Assembly (NCBI GenBank): GCA_021234155.1
Contig: JAJEKV010000806.1
Location: 1 to 64,000, forward strand
Length of the DNA: 64,000 nucleotides
Direction: 5' to 3'
Origin: Isoetes taiwanensis
Taxonomy: Eukaryota; Streptophyta; Lycopodiopsida; Isoetales; Isoetaceae
The translations under genes and the position numbers were made by a program. Under the pieces are notes generated by a model. That model searched no databases and was not told the DNA's origin. It was given only the letters and a program-made list of their open reading frames with translations. Below, in pieces: positions 33,805-54,745 of this stretch. Positions within the stretch are counted from its first letter, which is position 1. Every line of letters begins with the position of its first letter.

Positions 33805-34073
33805 ATAGTACATTGCAGAAGGTTAGGGAAGCCAGGGCATTACCATCGTCCAATCCTGATCAAATTTGCAGATGTGGATGCACGCAACAGGGTGCTTCTA
33901 AATAAATCCCGATTCACGAAGGGCGTAAGATCCGGCCGATGTTGATCTCACTCCAGCCCAATTAGAAGTCCGTAAAAAAGAGTGGGCGAAGGTGAAAGAG
34001 GGATGCATGCTTCATAGCATACTTGGACAGAACTGGCAAAGCTGTGGTTACCTCTAGAAAGAAGAATAATTAG

Positions 34074-36295
34074 GGAATTCGGACTCTAAGGGTACTGGCT
34101 TGGAATGTACATGGGCTATCTCAAGCCAAGGTACATGCTTGCGAACATGTCTGGAAGCAAGCAGATATTTTATCGTTTTCAGAAACTTGGGAACACCAAA
34201 TGCGAGGTTTACCACAGATTGAGGGTTTTGATATCTTAGGATCAGCCTGGAATACCAAGAAGATCGGTGTGGGACGGGGGCATGGTGGAATTGCAGTTTA
34301 TATTTGCAGTGACTTAGGATGTATCGCCAAGATCTTTAAAAAACACAGACATAATCAGTTCATATGGATTGAGATGCTTCTTAGTAACAAGAAGATATAT
34401 TTAGCCAGCTTCTATTTTGCTCCCTTAAATATGAAGTTATATCAGAGCAAAGACATGAATAAGGATAGTCCTCTTCATGACTTAACCACGGATATCATTG
34501 AATTCAACAGACTAGGAGAAGTCTTGATTATTGGAGACTTTAATGCTAGAACTAATGGACTGCAGGCAATCTCATATGAGAATATAGGAGACCACCTGTT
34601 AGAAGAATATAGTGAGCATGATTATATCAGATCTGCAATTGACAAGGTGAAGAATAACATGGGGGATTATTTGGTGGAGCTTGCAACAATATGTGATTTA
34701 AGAATCTTGAATGGCATCGCACAGTTTGAAAATACGGATGGATTCACATGTTTCACTCCCACAGGAGCTAGTGCAGTGGATTATATACTGGCCAACAAGC
34801 AAAATTCGGTGCATCAGTTTGTGATTTTGGAAAAAGAAGTGGAATCTGATCATGCGGGTTTATGGTTTGAGTTGAGCGAACAGGTGCACATACAACCCGT
34901 TATGAGAACTTTTACCTCTAAAATCAAATTGGACTTTAAACAGAGAGGGAAATATCAGAGACATTTGAACTCTATGCTTGCAAACTTGCAGTGCATGGGT
35001 GATCTCGAGACAGATTCCCAAAATTTGACCAAACTAATGTTAGAGGTAGCCAATCTGGGATTTGGTATCACTACAAAAAGACAAAGTGGACGCCCTTGCA
35101 ACAGTTGGTGGGATGATGACTGCAAGAGGGCGAAGGCATGTTTGCCAAAAAACTGCAGGGTAAAACCCAAATGGTACAAGAAACTCATCAAAGAGAAGAA
35201 GAGCCATTTTCATGCAAAAAAACAATCCGAGCTTACCCATACACTTCACGAGAATTCCAAATTTTTCTGGAAAAAACTGCAAGGTAAACAGGCTGACACG
35301 GATTTGAAGGTAGAAGATCTTCTTTCCTTGGTTCAGGGTATTTATTTCAATGCGGAAGCTGGTGAAATGCCAATAACCAGCTTTACGAAAGAGATCTTTG
35401 ATGAGGGAGACGTGGAGGCTCAACTTAAACGAATGAAAAATGGGAAAGCTCCAGATTTGATGGGTTTGTCTGCTGAATTGATGAAGTGGGCAGATGGCAA
35501 ATTGATACATCAAATAAAAGACCTTATGAACATGGCTGTACAGCGTGGTTTACCGAAATCTTGGAGGGAATGCATGATTGTTCCAATACACAAGTCTGGG
35601 AGCAAGAAGGATATGCATAATTACCGTACCATGATGATCGGTAGCATGTATTCTAAACTTTTGGGAGGCCTATTAGAGCAAAAAATTAGTGAATGGGCAG
35701 AACGTCATGATAAGAGAGCTCATTATCAGGCAGGTTTTAGAAGAAAACACAACACTTTGGACCATCTCCTTACTCTAAGAGTCCTTTTTGAACAAGCCAA
35801 GAAACCGAGGCAAGCTCTTTACTTGGCCTACATCGATTTCTCGAAGGCCTTTGATAGCGTACCTCGAGACAAACTGTGGTTGAGGATGGAACAGCTTGAT
35901 GTTCCACCTGTTTGGAGAGGGGCGATAACGATTATATGAAGAGGTGCTAGCCAAATTGTCTCTGAGAGGTACCACATGAAATTCGAAGCACAATGGGAGC
36001 TCGGCAAGGATGTCTTATCACTATGTGGGCCTGCTTTCAAGCGTTAAAATATACTTCCTTCCTTCCTTCCTTCTATATAGATGAGTTGGAGGAGTGGCTT
36101 CAGAGTAGAGGGCAGGCTGGAGCCAAGTTAGGAAGTTCTGTAATACAATTACTATTATACGCGGATGATGCAGTGTTGATGGCAGATTCCCCAGAAGACC
36201 TACAAGAGCATTTAGACAATCTGAGTCTTTTTTGCACATCCAGAAGCATGAAAATTTCAAATAAAAGCATTATTCTTTTGTGGTTTTTTTTCTAG
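34074..36295 (+). pseudogene. LINE 2 ORF2: APE endonuclease and RT, frameshifted
   Basis: The reading frame is open back to at least 34074 and gives RVLAWNVHGL and SETWEHQ. The GDFNART block and ESDHAGL of the endonuclease follow, then RT motifs (NGKAPDLMGLSAELMKWADG; AYIDFSKAFDSV). A frame break near 35935 precedes GARQGC. The expected SPTLFGLY stretch has been replaced by a (CCTT)n insertion at 36055-36075. The catalytic YADD is intact at 36158-36169. The frame becomes non-homologous after SRSMKIS. Confidence 0.92.
36055..36075 (+). repeat. (CCTT)n microsatellite inside the LINE 2 RT
   Basis: About five CCTT units sit between the RT QGC block and IDELEEW, where family members have a conserved SPTLFG stretch. 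This is an in-place expansion or replacement. Confidence 0.75.
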
Positions 36296-36299
36296 GGTT

Positions 36300-38040
36300 T
36301 TCCGATGTTGTGCTATGGATTGCACTCAGATTTGTTCTATTTTGGGCATGTGCACAGGTGTTGGAAGCGGATGGCTGCCGGAAGCCATGGCTCCAGATCT
36401 TCCAGTTTCCTGCTGCATGTTTTCAATTCGGGAGGCCTTTGGTAAGGGCGGCCAGGCTTAAGTGATGCACCATAGGGCATACCATAGCAGGATCAGTTGG
36501 GAGGGGGCTGTAATTTTCTTCTTCTGCAGGGTGTTTCAGTAAGAAATGAGGTTTACAGAGATGTAAACCCTGTCAGAGCACATTGCAGACAGGGGAACTT
36601 GGCCGAGCCTTGTTAAATTTGACCTTCTTAAGCCTGGCACTAATCCGGCCTTGCGGACGGGAGTTTCTGGTGTTGCTCTGGTTTAACGGCTCTGTAATTC
36701 CTTGTCCTTGCAAGTTTTTTGGTGCAAACGCCTCTTTGCTTTCTTACTTACGACCTATGGATTGAGAGATACAACAAAATCCCTGGCTCCTGCGCTAAAA
36801 TCCGCCAAGTAAGCATGTAAAAAACATTGTCGTATGGCTGCCATCACAGAGATTGACGGTCTGTGCTCTCTAGTTCTTGGATGTGGCAGGAATTTCTTGG
36901 CTTGCGGGCGTATGTATCCAAATTCCGCTACTAATTTGGCCTAAAATTGCCACTATTGTCGGGCTATGATCGGACTGATCAAGATCGTTTGTTGAGTTGT
37001 GTAAAACGAACCATGATGCTAGAGAGCCGAGCAGGAGATTAAGGTAAAATTATTTAGACACGGCATCTTCATCTGGTCAACAGAGCCTGTGAAACTACGG
37101 CGCTTGGAATGATGCTGCTATGTTTGAGTTGTGAGCATTGGATTGGAACTGGGGTTGGATTCCCCAGGCTCGTCTCATCTTTCAATTCTACTGTTGTGTT
37201 TGGGTTATGCCTTGTCGTAGATTATGTATTCATGTATTGTTGTATTGTATGGGCACCAGTGTGCCTAAGTACTATTTTAACCCATGGTGTTTGGTCAAGG
37301 GGCGCCCCTTTAAAAGCGGTTCAGTTTCACCCCACAAAGACCTCAAATGGGCGTGCAGGATGTATGCAGAGGGAATATTCTATGAATTGTGCCAGGATCC
37401 AAAGGCCCAAAAGCTATAATACCGGGTTTAGCTAGATGGTATTGATAATCCCTTGTTAGTTTAAATAATAATTGGTAAAGTGATGTCTTCTTTTATTTCC
37501 CTTAAAATAGGAACCGAATGCTAAAAGTAGCAACCCGGCCCACACAAAACCTAAAATATTTAGAAATATGAAACAACTTAAAGTCTATAATCTATATTGA
37601 GTTCTTAAAAATAAAACGGTCTATCAAAAGTCCCTCAGTTGTTAAATTTTGGCGTATACTATTCGATGGTTTTATGTACGCCCGATTTGGATTGGCCTCC
37701 CGTGGAAACCTTTCCGATTTTCCATGGAAACTCAATCGGCTGAAGCAAAGATTTTATAAATAATTTTTTCAAACTTGAATCCTTATATCAGTGAGAAAAT
37801 AACTTCCAAAAAAACCAAAAAAGAGATTATTTTTTACGTGCGAAACCCTCAACTCTGGTTTTGATAATCGCCACACCGCCGAAAGAATAGCAAAGAACAA
37901 AAAAAAGCTTCCGTCGAAAAATAAGCGGTTTTGAAACAGCCGTATAAATTTAAATTGGATAAATTAATTACTGGCAGATCATGACCACCCAAATATTTGC
38001 TTTTGATTTCATTTTTTTGAGCGGAAATTTGCCGGGTTTT
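36300..38040. other. Intergenic, no supported gene
   Basis: Open frames here (for example 37109-37435) have no recognisable motif, splice context or repeat match within the window. Confidence 0.4.
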
Positions 38041-38044
38041 AAAG

Positions 38045-38311
38045 GTGGAAACCCTTCCTAGTTTTAGGGAAATTGAACTTCAAGATTCTCGTCCAGGAAA
38101 ATATGCGTCGTTCTGTTACGGCGCCGTTCTTGGCCGGCTGAGGGCAGCGGCCGCCCTCTCTTCAGCGGACCAGTACAGTGGGCATATGAGAAGAGGATCA
38201 CGGTATTTTGGGGCTAGCAGGGCCAGGGACTGGATTCAACAGAAGCAACAGGAGAAAAGATCTGGTGGAGGTTTGCGATTCTCTTCTTTTTGGTGGCAGT
38301 TTTGGCAGCAG
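38045..38311 (+). other. Possible orphan exon, GC-rich
   Basis: A locally GC-rich open frame of 89 codons ends at a donor-like CAGCAG|GTAATC. It contains GYASF-type and Arg/Gln-rich segments (RRGSRYFGASRARDWIQQ). I found no partner exon downstream and recognise no family. It may be a first exon or chance. Confidence 0.2.
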
Positions 38312-38329
38312 GTAATCCCCTAATGAGGT

Positions 38330-39640
38330 TCCATTCTTTGGTGATTACACTATGTCTTTGAATAGACACACCGAAATGGTAGATCCTTGTGGATACTGGC
38401 CTATAAGGTGAAGAATGGAGGCTGCAAAACTAGGTAAAGGAGATACTTTGCATTTCTTTTCCATCAGGGAAAATCATAACATGTTTCTTTGTGAAGAATT
38501 CGTCTTTGGCCTTTCCTTTTCTTTCCGCTCTTTCTTGCTAGCAGGAATATTCAGATTTTAGCATTTGATGAATCAGAAATATACTTTATGTCTCAAGATT
38601 TGCAAGGTTAGTCCTGATTTACTTGTTTATGTTGAAGAGATCGTGCTACTAGGTTGTATGACAGATTGGTGAATACTTGAAATTCATTAGCACCTTGGTT
38701 TTTTTTTTCAAAGTACTGCTATGCTTGAAAAAGCCATTCAAGATTAAGCTTGAATGTAATTTGGTACTGATGCCAAATTCACCTTGAATCCTCCGGATAT
38801 GGTTTGCTCAAATACTGCTATGTTTGAGCCGTGTGCTAAATCAGGTACTAATTTCTCATACAAATATGAATTTCCAACTTGCATGGAACAAGGTTTCTTC
38901 AATTCCAGTGATTCAGGCCATCTGCATATTTTTCAAGATAAGAGTTATTATTTCCAGGGCCGTCTCGCTACTTTGGATCATCTTCTATAATCTGGATACA
39001 ATGTGGATGGATCTTATGGACTACTCTAGGATATCAGCTACAAGAGCAAGTTATGAACTTCATGTATACTTTGCTTTTAGAGAGTGAAGAAGTTCCTGCA
39101 TGTAGAGAGTGAAGAAGTTGAGATTACTCCTATAGTACTTCTCTATAAGCATGAAACATTGTACTTTTTTTTCATATATATAAAATATAAAAATTCATTC
39201 CCTCAAAAAAAGTTTTTAGGGAAATTTGGAAGGGCATATTTCTTGGACTTCCAACCCAAATGGGGGGAGATAATTTGAGCGTGTACCATTAGTGCTCTTT
39301 ATCTCCAAAACATTTTGTTTTTATCTTGAAGAAAAGAAAAGAGAAAACTACCTATCCGATGTATTAACACATCCAAAAAGGAGGAAAATGGACCCACCAT
39401 TTCCGGTACTTATGATCATAATACGATTAACAAAACGAACAGAAATTATTTGCGTACCGAATGCTTGATGTAGCATCTGCTTTTCCGGTTGAATCAAGAA
39501 TTGTAAAAAACAATTGTACATTGACGAATATATATCCCAAGGAAATTAAATGCTTGAACCATGAAAAAAAAACGAACATAGGAAGACCATACTGTGGTCA
39601 ACTAATTCAATCATCAATCGGTGATAAAAAAAATTCACAC
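38330..39640. other. Intergenic, no supported gene
   Basis: AT-rich, with a short direct repeat (AGAGAGTGAAGAAGTT) at about 39079-39120. No coding or RNA signal was found. Confidence 0.4.
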
Positions 39641-39998
39641 TCTTGAGTACACCGCACCAGTTCTTAATAAAGAGCTCTGGTCAGGCAAGTAATAGCACTA
39701 GAGTACAAAAGTGTGTTGTTATTCACAATCTTCAACTGTACAAAATCTTGAAGACCACCGTGTACATATAAGCTCCACCACTGCGGCGGGCAAATAAAAT
39801 GTAGACCTAACCTTTGATATTCCAACTCACTTTACATCTTTGATTTTTCCGAGACTTTTTCTGTCTGCATGTTGAAAATAACATGGTGTGCCCCCCAATA
39901 CAAGTGATCAAGATCATTAGATCCACTTGCAAACTGGGTGAAAAAATGTAAATGGATGAGGACAAAAATTTTATATAAGAATTGTGCAATTCCTGGCA

Positions 39999-48755
<8,757 letters not shown>

Positions 48756-48756
48756 T

Positions 48757-49793
48757 CTATATAGCAAGGCAGCAATTAAGTAAATACCGCAAGCTGTGCA
48801 GTAACCACTTTACTTGTAGAACCTGAGATAGGATATCATTATGTCAGAACAGCATCAAAATCAATTCAAAAGCATATGTTGAAATAAAATGTAGATTGTT
48901 GGATGTCAAAACCTATTTTTTGTTGCAAATATATGATGCTTCAGACAACCACAAAAGGCAACTCTAAGGGTTAGCTGGTAGTCAATCATGTTTGAATCCA
49001 GCACCTTATTCCTCAATATATGTTATCATAAAGAAATTTCTATATATGAACTAAAATGATACTCGCCACTCTTGTGCTGCCATACAAGGTAGCATATGTG
49101 CTGTGGCACAGGTATGCCAACTGAACAGGAATCATCACTCGTTGGTTGAGGCGCATGCCAATAAAGCGTTCATAGGCAAGAACTTGGTGTCAATACAGTA
49201 CACGGTGGACAAAGCCTTTACCTCTGGACATTCCAATTGCGATTTCCACAATGGTAGTCAAAAATGGCAAAACTTCTGATATCCCAGCAAAAACCAAATG
49301 GTATCGGACTCTGATGAGCAGCAAACAAAAACGATGTCTTCTCTATGTCCCTGAAACGATGTTTGAATAATTCCTGTTTAATAGACGTGCTTTGATTCCA
49401 CCAATACCTGCAGCAATACATAGATCCTCCATATCCATCATCCAAACATTCCCGCCCTGACATTTAGCAGGCTCGTTGAGTACCAAACCAATGTATCGGA
49501 GCCCAATGTCATGAATGCTTTAATCTTCAAAATAAAGCACGACGCAACTCACTAATGCCTATTGACAACACACACCATCGAATCAAAACTGGCTGATCTA
49601 AGTTCCAATATGCTTTATACAAGCCAGAACTGTTAACAATATCTCTCCAGGATAACAAGTCCGACCATATCCAATCCCCAAAACCTCTCATCCAATCGGA
49701 AACAACTTCAAATATGGCAACGGGATTGCAGCTCCAGAGACCATTATCCGCGAAAAAGCAGCGGGTGTATATGAAATCCAGGTCAAAACAAAC
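48757..49793 (-). other. 5'-UTR intron of the CHR5-like gene
   Basis: The region between the inferred leader donor and the acceptor CTATATAG before the start codon. No coding sequence or repeat was recognised inside. Other leader exons could be hidden here. Confidence 0.45.
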
Positions 49794-50090
49794 CTAATTC
49801 GATGCAAAATTGGATTGAGGGGGCTGGGATGGATCTGTCATGGGGAGGTGAAAGGGGGGATAGGAAAGGCCCAAATTCTGGTGGGCGGAGAAGGAGAAAA
49901 AAGGAAAAAGGGGATACAGTGGGCTGGAAAAGGAAGAACTGGGCAGATCGGGGAAGTGGGTAAGGGAAAAACGGCTATGGAGGTCGAGAAAACTATGTCT
50001 GATTACGGCGAGGATGGCCGGAAGTGTAGAACAAAGGCGAGGCGCAGAAGGAGAGAGGAAGAAGAATAGGCTTCGCATACACGGGGTCCA
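49794..50090 (-). other. CHR5-like 5'-UTR exon 1 with a possible upstream ORF
   Basis: A pyrimidine-rich, leader-like stretch runs from the predicted start site to a donor AATTAG|GTTTGT at 49794/49793, leaving a 1037-bp UTR intron to the coding exon at 48756. A 94-codon open frame begins at 50078 and stops exactly at the donor (TAG). If transcription starts upstream of 50078 this would be an upstream ORF. The exon end is inferred. Confidence 0.5.
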
Positions 50091-50113
50091 AAAAAATAAA
50101 ACCCTCCCCCTCG

Positions 50114-50121
50114 CCTTTATA
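50114..50121 (-). promoter_or_regulatory. TATA box of the CHR5-like gene
   Basis: TATAAAGG on the minus strand, in a GC-richer promoter patch (50095-50220). It lies about 30 bp upstream of a pyrimidine-rich leader, so initiation near 50085-50090 is expected. Confidence 0.5.
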
Positions 50122-50229
50122 CCCTAGAATTCGCGATTCCTAAAAGCCTTTACCTTTCCGATCCCAGGTTGCCTCCCTGGGTCGCCGGCATGTTCCTTCC
50201 CGGCATCTATTCCGGCCCGGAATTCTGAT

Positions 50230-51180
50230 GTCTACGTGGAGATTTGAAATTTGACTCTCTTGCTTGACCCATTAGCACCATTTATTCCTGTAGCTTGTGA
50301 ACCCCCTCTTGAGTTCTTCATCCTTTTTATTTTTATTTCCCTTTTCTATTCTTTTTCCCTAGTTGTTTTGTCTTCGTAAATCACCATGTGGTTGAAATGC
50401 CTATCTTTTTATGTCAAAATTCATTTTGAATCATTTTTGGGCTTGAATTTTTGGTGGCATGCTTGTATCTTTGCCACAATCATCCAATTTCAACCCTTTG
50501 GTGGCTTGGTGGCTTATGTCAACTAGGTGTCGGGTTTCCATAGGAACTCAGTAACGACAACACCACTCGAGGCTAACGCCCACGTGTTGCCGCGCTACTA
50601 GTTTTCCATAGCAAACCCCCTCCATCCAGGCAGTTACTTAGCACATAGTTTACTGGTTCTGTTATATGTAATGCAATAACATCTCCATAGCCGATCTTGC
50701 TCGCCACACATCCTTCGCATGTCTGGACATGAGTTTCAGTATGTGCTCTTTCGAGAACAGCCACCTGTTTTTATCTAGGCTTGGAAATAAAGTCATTGCC
50801 CTTCAAATTTTATTACCCCATTTTTCTTTCTCATCACATCTTTTGCACAATTCAACATAAGTATATTCTTTTATAATGACTATTCTTATGTTACCATACA
50901 TTTCTACCATTCGTACCGTTGTTTGGTTGCATATAAAGGTCAAACTTTGCACCCAATGAAATTCTTAAACATGATGATCAATCAGTTCTTCTATAATAAA
51001 CAATTTATCTTACCTCGACAATAATTCCTATTAATGGTTAGTGATTACTCTATCTATTTAAATGCCCCTATATTTTGTGTATTTTTACAAAATAGCCCTC
51101 ATATATCTTCTTATATAATAAAATTATCCTGTAAGTCTTTATATAATAACGTAAAAATACTATCTATCTATCTATCTGTA
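50230..51180. other. Intergenic between the CHR5-like promoter and the repeat region
   Basis: AT-rich, with no gene seen. It ends with a duplicated GTAAGTCTTTATATAATAA and a short TATC run (51130-51205) that lead into the first CT tract. Confidence 0.45.
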
Positions 51181-51299
51181 AGTCTTTATATAATAAAAAC
51201 TAGAAAAGGGGCTGAGCGGCAGTGGAACTTTCTTTCCCCCAACTCCTTTCCTCGTGTCGGCCGGCCATTATAAGCCTCGATTTTGGGGCCACCCGTGTG

Positions 51300-52139
51300 C
51301 TTTTATCTCCTATCTCTCTCGTCACCTCTCTTCTCTCTCGTCTCTCTCCTCTCTTTCTCCTCATCTGTCTTCTCTTCTCTTTGTCTTTACCCTCCCCCTC
51401 TCCCCCTCTCTCTCCTCTCTCTTTTTTTCCCTCTCTCTCTTCCATATCTCCTCCCTCTCTCTCTCTCTATCTCCTCTCTCTTTCTGTTTCTCCCCTCTCT
51501 CTCTATCTTTCTCTCTCTTTCTATTCCTCTCTCTCTCTTCTCTCTCTTCTCTTTCCTCTTCTCTTTCGGCTTCCATAGGCCTCACGTGGTTCCTTCGATC
51601 TGGACCCACCCATGCCCTTCTTCTTCTTTTGTATTATTCCCTCATTTCGGTGACCTTAGGCCTCGCCTCGATTTGGACCCCATTAACACTTTTGGAAGGC
51701 CCTTCCTTTTGGCGGCATCTCTCTCTCATCTCTCTCCTCTTTGGATCTCTCTCTCTCCTCTCCCCTCTTGTATTAGTTCTTCCTCTTCTCCTTCTCCTCT
51801 ACCCATGATCATCTCAATATCTCTCCACCACATTCTCTCTTTTGACCTCTTCTCTCCCCCTCTCTCTCTTCTCTCAAAAAGTCTCTTCTCTCCCCTCTCT
51901 ATTTTCTCCCTCCCTCTCTTCTCTCTCTCCTTCCCTCTCTCCTCCCATGAGCTCTCTCCCTCCTCTCTCTTCCTCTCCTTTCTCTTTTTCCTCTCTCTCT
52001 CCTCTCTCTCTCTCTCCTCTCTCTTTTCTCTCTCTCTCTGTCTCTTTCCTCTTTCTCCTCTCTCTTCTCTCCTCTTCTCTCTTTTAGACTCTCTTTCCTC
52101 TCTCTTCTTCTCTCTCCTTCCTTTCTCTCTTCTTCTTCC
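51300..52139 (+). repeat. CT-rich tract I (two blocks)
   Basis: Blocks at ~51304-51575 and ~51718-52139 consist of (CT)n, CTTT and CTCC variants, with the pyrimidines on the plus strand. About 140 bp of ordinary sequence separates them. The Ser/Leu-rich open frames across them are artefacts of the repeat. Confidence 0.9.
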
Positions 52140-52199
52140 TTTACTACCACTTCTAAAAAAAGTATCACTCATGAGGGAGAACCTTTACCAATTCTTTTA

Positions 52200-53086
52200 T
52201 TTTCATCTATGAGGATCTTACTCACATTCTTTCACTCCATGGTATTTCTCAGTCTTCTTTCCTTCTCCCACCTCTTGCTCAACCCTCTATTCCAATCATT
52301 CATGAGTAACATACTCACACATGCCCATGAGGGCCACATCTTTGTCTCTACTACCAATTCTAAATTATGTTAATCCTAAAGTTTATCACCCATGTGAAGC
52401 TTACACACACACATCATACCCATCACACTTACTACCAATTTCAAATATTCTATTTTGAGCATTTGCAAGGTTTGAAGAAACTTTCTACTTTTTAGACTGG
52501 GGTGCTTCTAGAGCATAGGTGGTTGCCCTATAGCATTTGGAACACTCCAGAACATTCTATTTTGAGTTTTTGCAAAGTTTTAAAAACTTTTACGTGTTTT
52601 AGACTACTATACTTTCTATTTTTAGGTGAGGATGCTTACCCCTAGAGCATCTGGAACATTCTAGGACATTCTATTTGAGAGTTTTTACAAAGTTTTAAAC
52701 AAACTTTCTATTTTTAGATTGAAACTTTCTATTTTTTAGATTAAGGTGCATTTGCAAAATTTCAAAAACTTTCTATTTTTAGGTGAAACTTTCTATTTTT
52801 AGTGAGGTGCTTACCATGAGCATCACGAAACATTCGAACATTCTATTTTGAGCATTTGCAAAGTTTCAAAAACTTTCTATTTTTAGGCAAAACTTTCGAG
52901 GGTGCTTACCATGAGCACACTGGAACGATCCACAACATTCTATTTTGAGCATTTGCAAAGTTTCAAAAAAACTTCTATTTTTAGACATTTGAAATTTTCT
53001 ATTTTTTAGACTGAGGTGCTTACTCATTCTAGGACATTACAAAAGATTCTAGAACATTCTAGAACATCCTAGAGTATCCTTGAATT
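52200..53086 (+). repeat. AT-rich minisatellite, first block
   Basis: Irregular ~80-bp units share AACATTCTATTTTGAGCATT, TGCAAAGTTTCAAAAA and CTTTCTATTTTTAGACTGAG. This copy is more diverged than the later blocks. It ends in TTCTAGAACATTCTAGAA at 53047-53064. Confidence 0.85.
53047..53064. promoter_or_regulatory. Perfect heat-shock-element-like run
   Basis: TTCTAGAACATTCTAGAA gives four alternating modules TTC-GAA-TTC-GAA with 2-nt gaps, the consensus recognised by heat-shock factors. Equivalent copies end the minisatellites at 55753-55770, 58466-58483 and 60410-60427. Function in this setting is not shown. Confidence 0.55.
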
Positions 53087-53165
53087 AATTAGGCCCGTTT
53101 CCATGGCCTTAACTAAGCATGGACTTCCCTATTCTTTCTCTCTTCCCTCTCTCACTTTCTCTTTT

Positions 53166-53217
53166 TGGTCTAGTGGTAAGGGTGGGGGTTTGGGGGCAAT
53201 GTCCGGGGTTCAAGTCC
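53166..53217 (+). mobile_element. tRNA-like (SINE-type) head, unit 1
   Basis: Box A TGGTCTAGTGG (53166-53176) and box B GGTTCAAGTCC (53207-53217) are 30 bp apart. They match the internal RNA polymerase III promoter boxes (TGGCNNAGTGG, GGTTCGANTCC) at tRNA spacing. The flanks do not close an acceptor stem, so this is a tRNA-derived SINE head rather than a tRNA gene. Confidence 0.65.
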
Positions 53218-53415
53218 ACGGTTTCTCAAAAAATTTTGTCCACCAAACTTTCTATTTTGAGAGGCCAAGGCCCACGGGGCGGAGCATCAAGCATCTCGTG
53301 GCATTCTATCCTCCACCATTTGGATGGTTTCAAAAAAGACTTCTATTTCCGGACTCACCGGACACTATTTTTCTTATTATTATCTCTCTCTCTCTATCTA
53401 TCTATCTATCTCTCT

Positions 53416-53455
<40 letters not shown>

Positions 53456-54727
53456 CCCTTTTTCCTTCTCTCTCTCCTATCTTTCTCCTCTCTCTCTATT
53501 TCTCCCCTCTCTCTATCTTTTCTCTCTCTTTTCTAAAAGAACCTCTTCTCCATCTCTCTCTTCTCTCTCCTCTCTCCCTCTCTCCTATCTCTTCCCTCAT
53601 CTTTCTCTCTCCTCTTTTCTCTCTATCTTCTCTCTCTCCCTGTCTCTCTCTATCTCTCTTTCTCTCCCCCCTTTCTCTCTTCTCTCTCCTCTCTCTCTCC
53701 TCTCCTCTCTCCTCTCTCTCTCCTCTCTTTTCTCCTATCTCTCTCCCCTCTCACTATTTCTCCCCTCTCTCTCTATCTTTCTCTCTCTTCTGTATTTCTC
53801 TCTCCCTCTCTCCTCTATCCTCTCTCTTCCCTCATCTCTCTCTCCTCTCTTCTCTCTATCCTCTCTCTCTTTCTCTCTCTTCTCTTTCCCCCCTCTCTCC
53901 TCTCTCTTCTCTCTCCCCTCTCTCTCTCTCTTTCTCTCTCTTCTCTATTTCCTCTCCTCTCTCTCCTCTCCCTCCTCTCCCTCCTCTCTTTTTATCTTTC
54001 TCTCTCTTCTCTATTTCCTCCCCTCCCTCCCCTCTATCCCCTCTCTCCCCTCTCTCTCTATCTTTCTTTCTCTTCTCTATTTCCTCCCCTCTCTCTCCTC
54101 TCTTCCCGTTCTCTGCTCTCTCTTCTCTCTCATCTCTGCTCTCCTCTCTCTCTCCTGCCAACGGCCAAGATCGTGCCGCATGGCAACATCCTACCCTTTC
54201 ATAGGCATGGGAGACATGTATATAGGCTGGGCGACAACCTTAACTATGTTTAAGCCAGCCTATTTTGTTGAAGAAGAAATGCTTGGCATAGTGGATGGAA
54301 TGGGGGGGTTTGGGGGTAGACCCGGGTTCTAAAGTATCACCCATGTGAAGCTTACACACACCCATCATACCCATCACACTTACTACCAATTCCAAAGCAT
54401 CACCTCCAGAATATTCTATTTTGAGCATTTGCAAGGTTTCAAGAAACTTTTTACTTTTAGACTGAGGTGCTTCTAGAGCATAGGTGATTGCTCTATAGCA
54501 TCTAGACCACTCTAGAACATTCTATTTTGAGTTCTTGCAAAGTTTTAACAAACTTTTCTATTTTTAGGCTGCAAGGTACTTTCTATTTTTTAGTGACATG
54601 CTTACCCTAGAGCATCAGGAACATTCTAGGACATTCTATTTGAGTTTTTACAAAGTTTAAGCAAACTTTCTATTTTTAGACTGAAACTTTCTATTTTTAG
54701 ACTGAGGTGCTTACCCTTGAGCATCTG

Positions 54728-54745
54728 GAACATTCCAGAACATTC
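54728..54745. promoter_or_regulatory. Perfect heat-shock-element-like run inside minisatellite
   Basis: GAACATTCCAGAACATTC is GAA-TTC-GAA-TTC with 2-nt gaps; an identical run is at 57421-57438. Many neighbouring units keep two or three modules. Confidence 0.5.

Larger units (their letters stand above)
33447..36285 (+). mobile_element. LINE 2: related non-LTR element, 3' truncated
   Basis: The same organisation as LINE 1 but a different sub-family: ORF1 (33463-33804), then ORF2 with endonuclease and RT. Similarity ends shortly after the RT YADD region, near 36280, so the C-terminal Cys/His part, 3' UTR and tail are absent. The 5' junction is set by interruption of the dispersed repeat at 33446. 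Confidence 0.9.
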
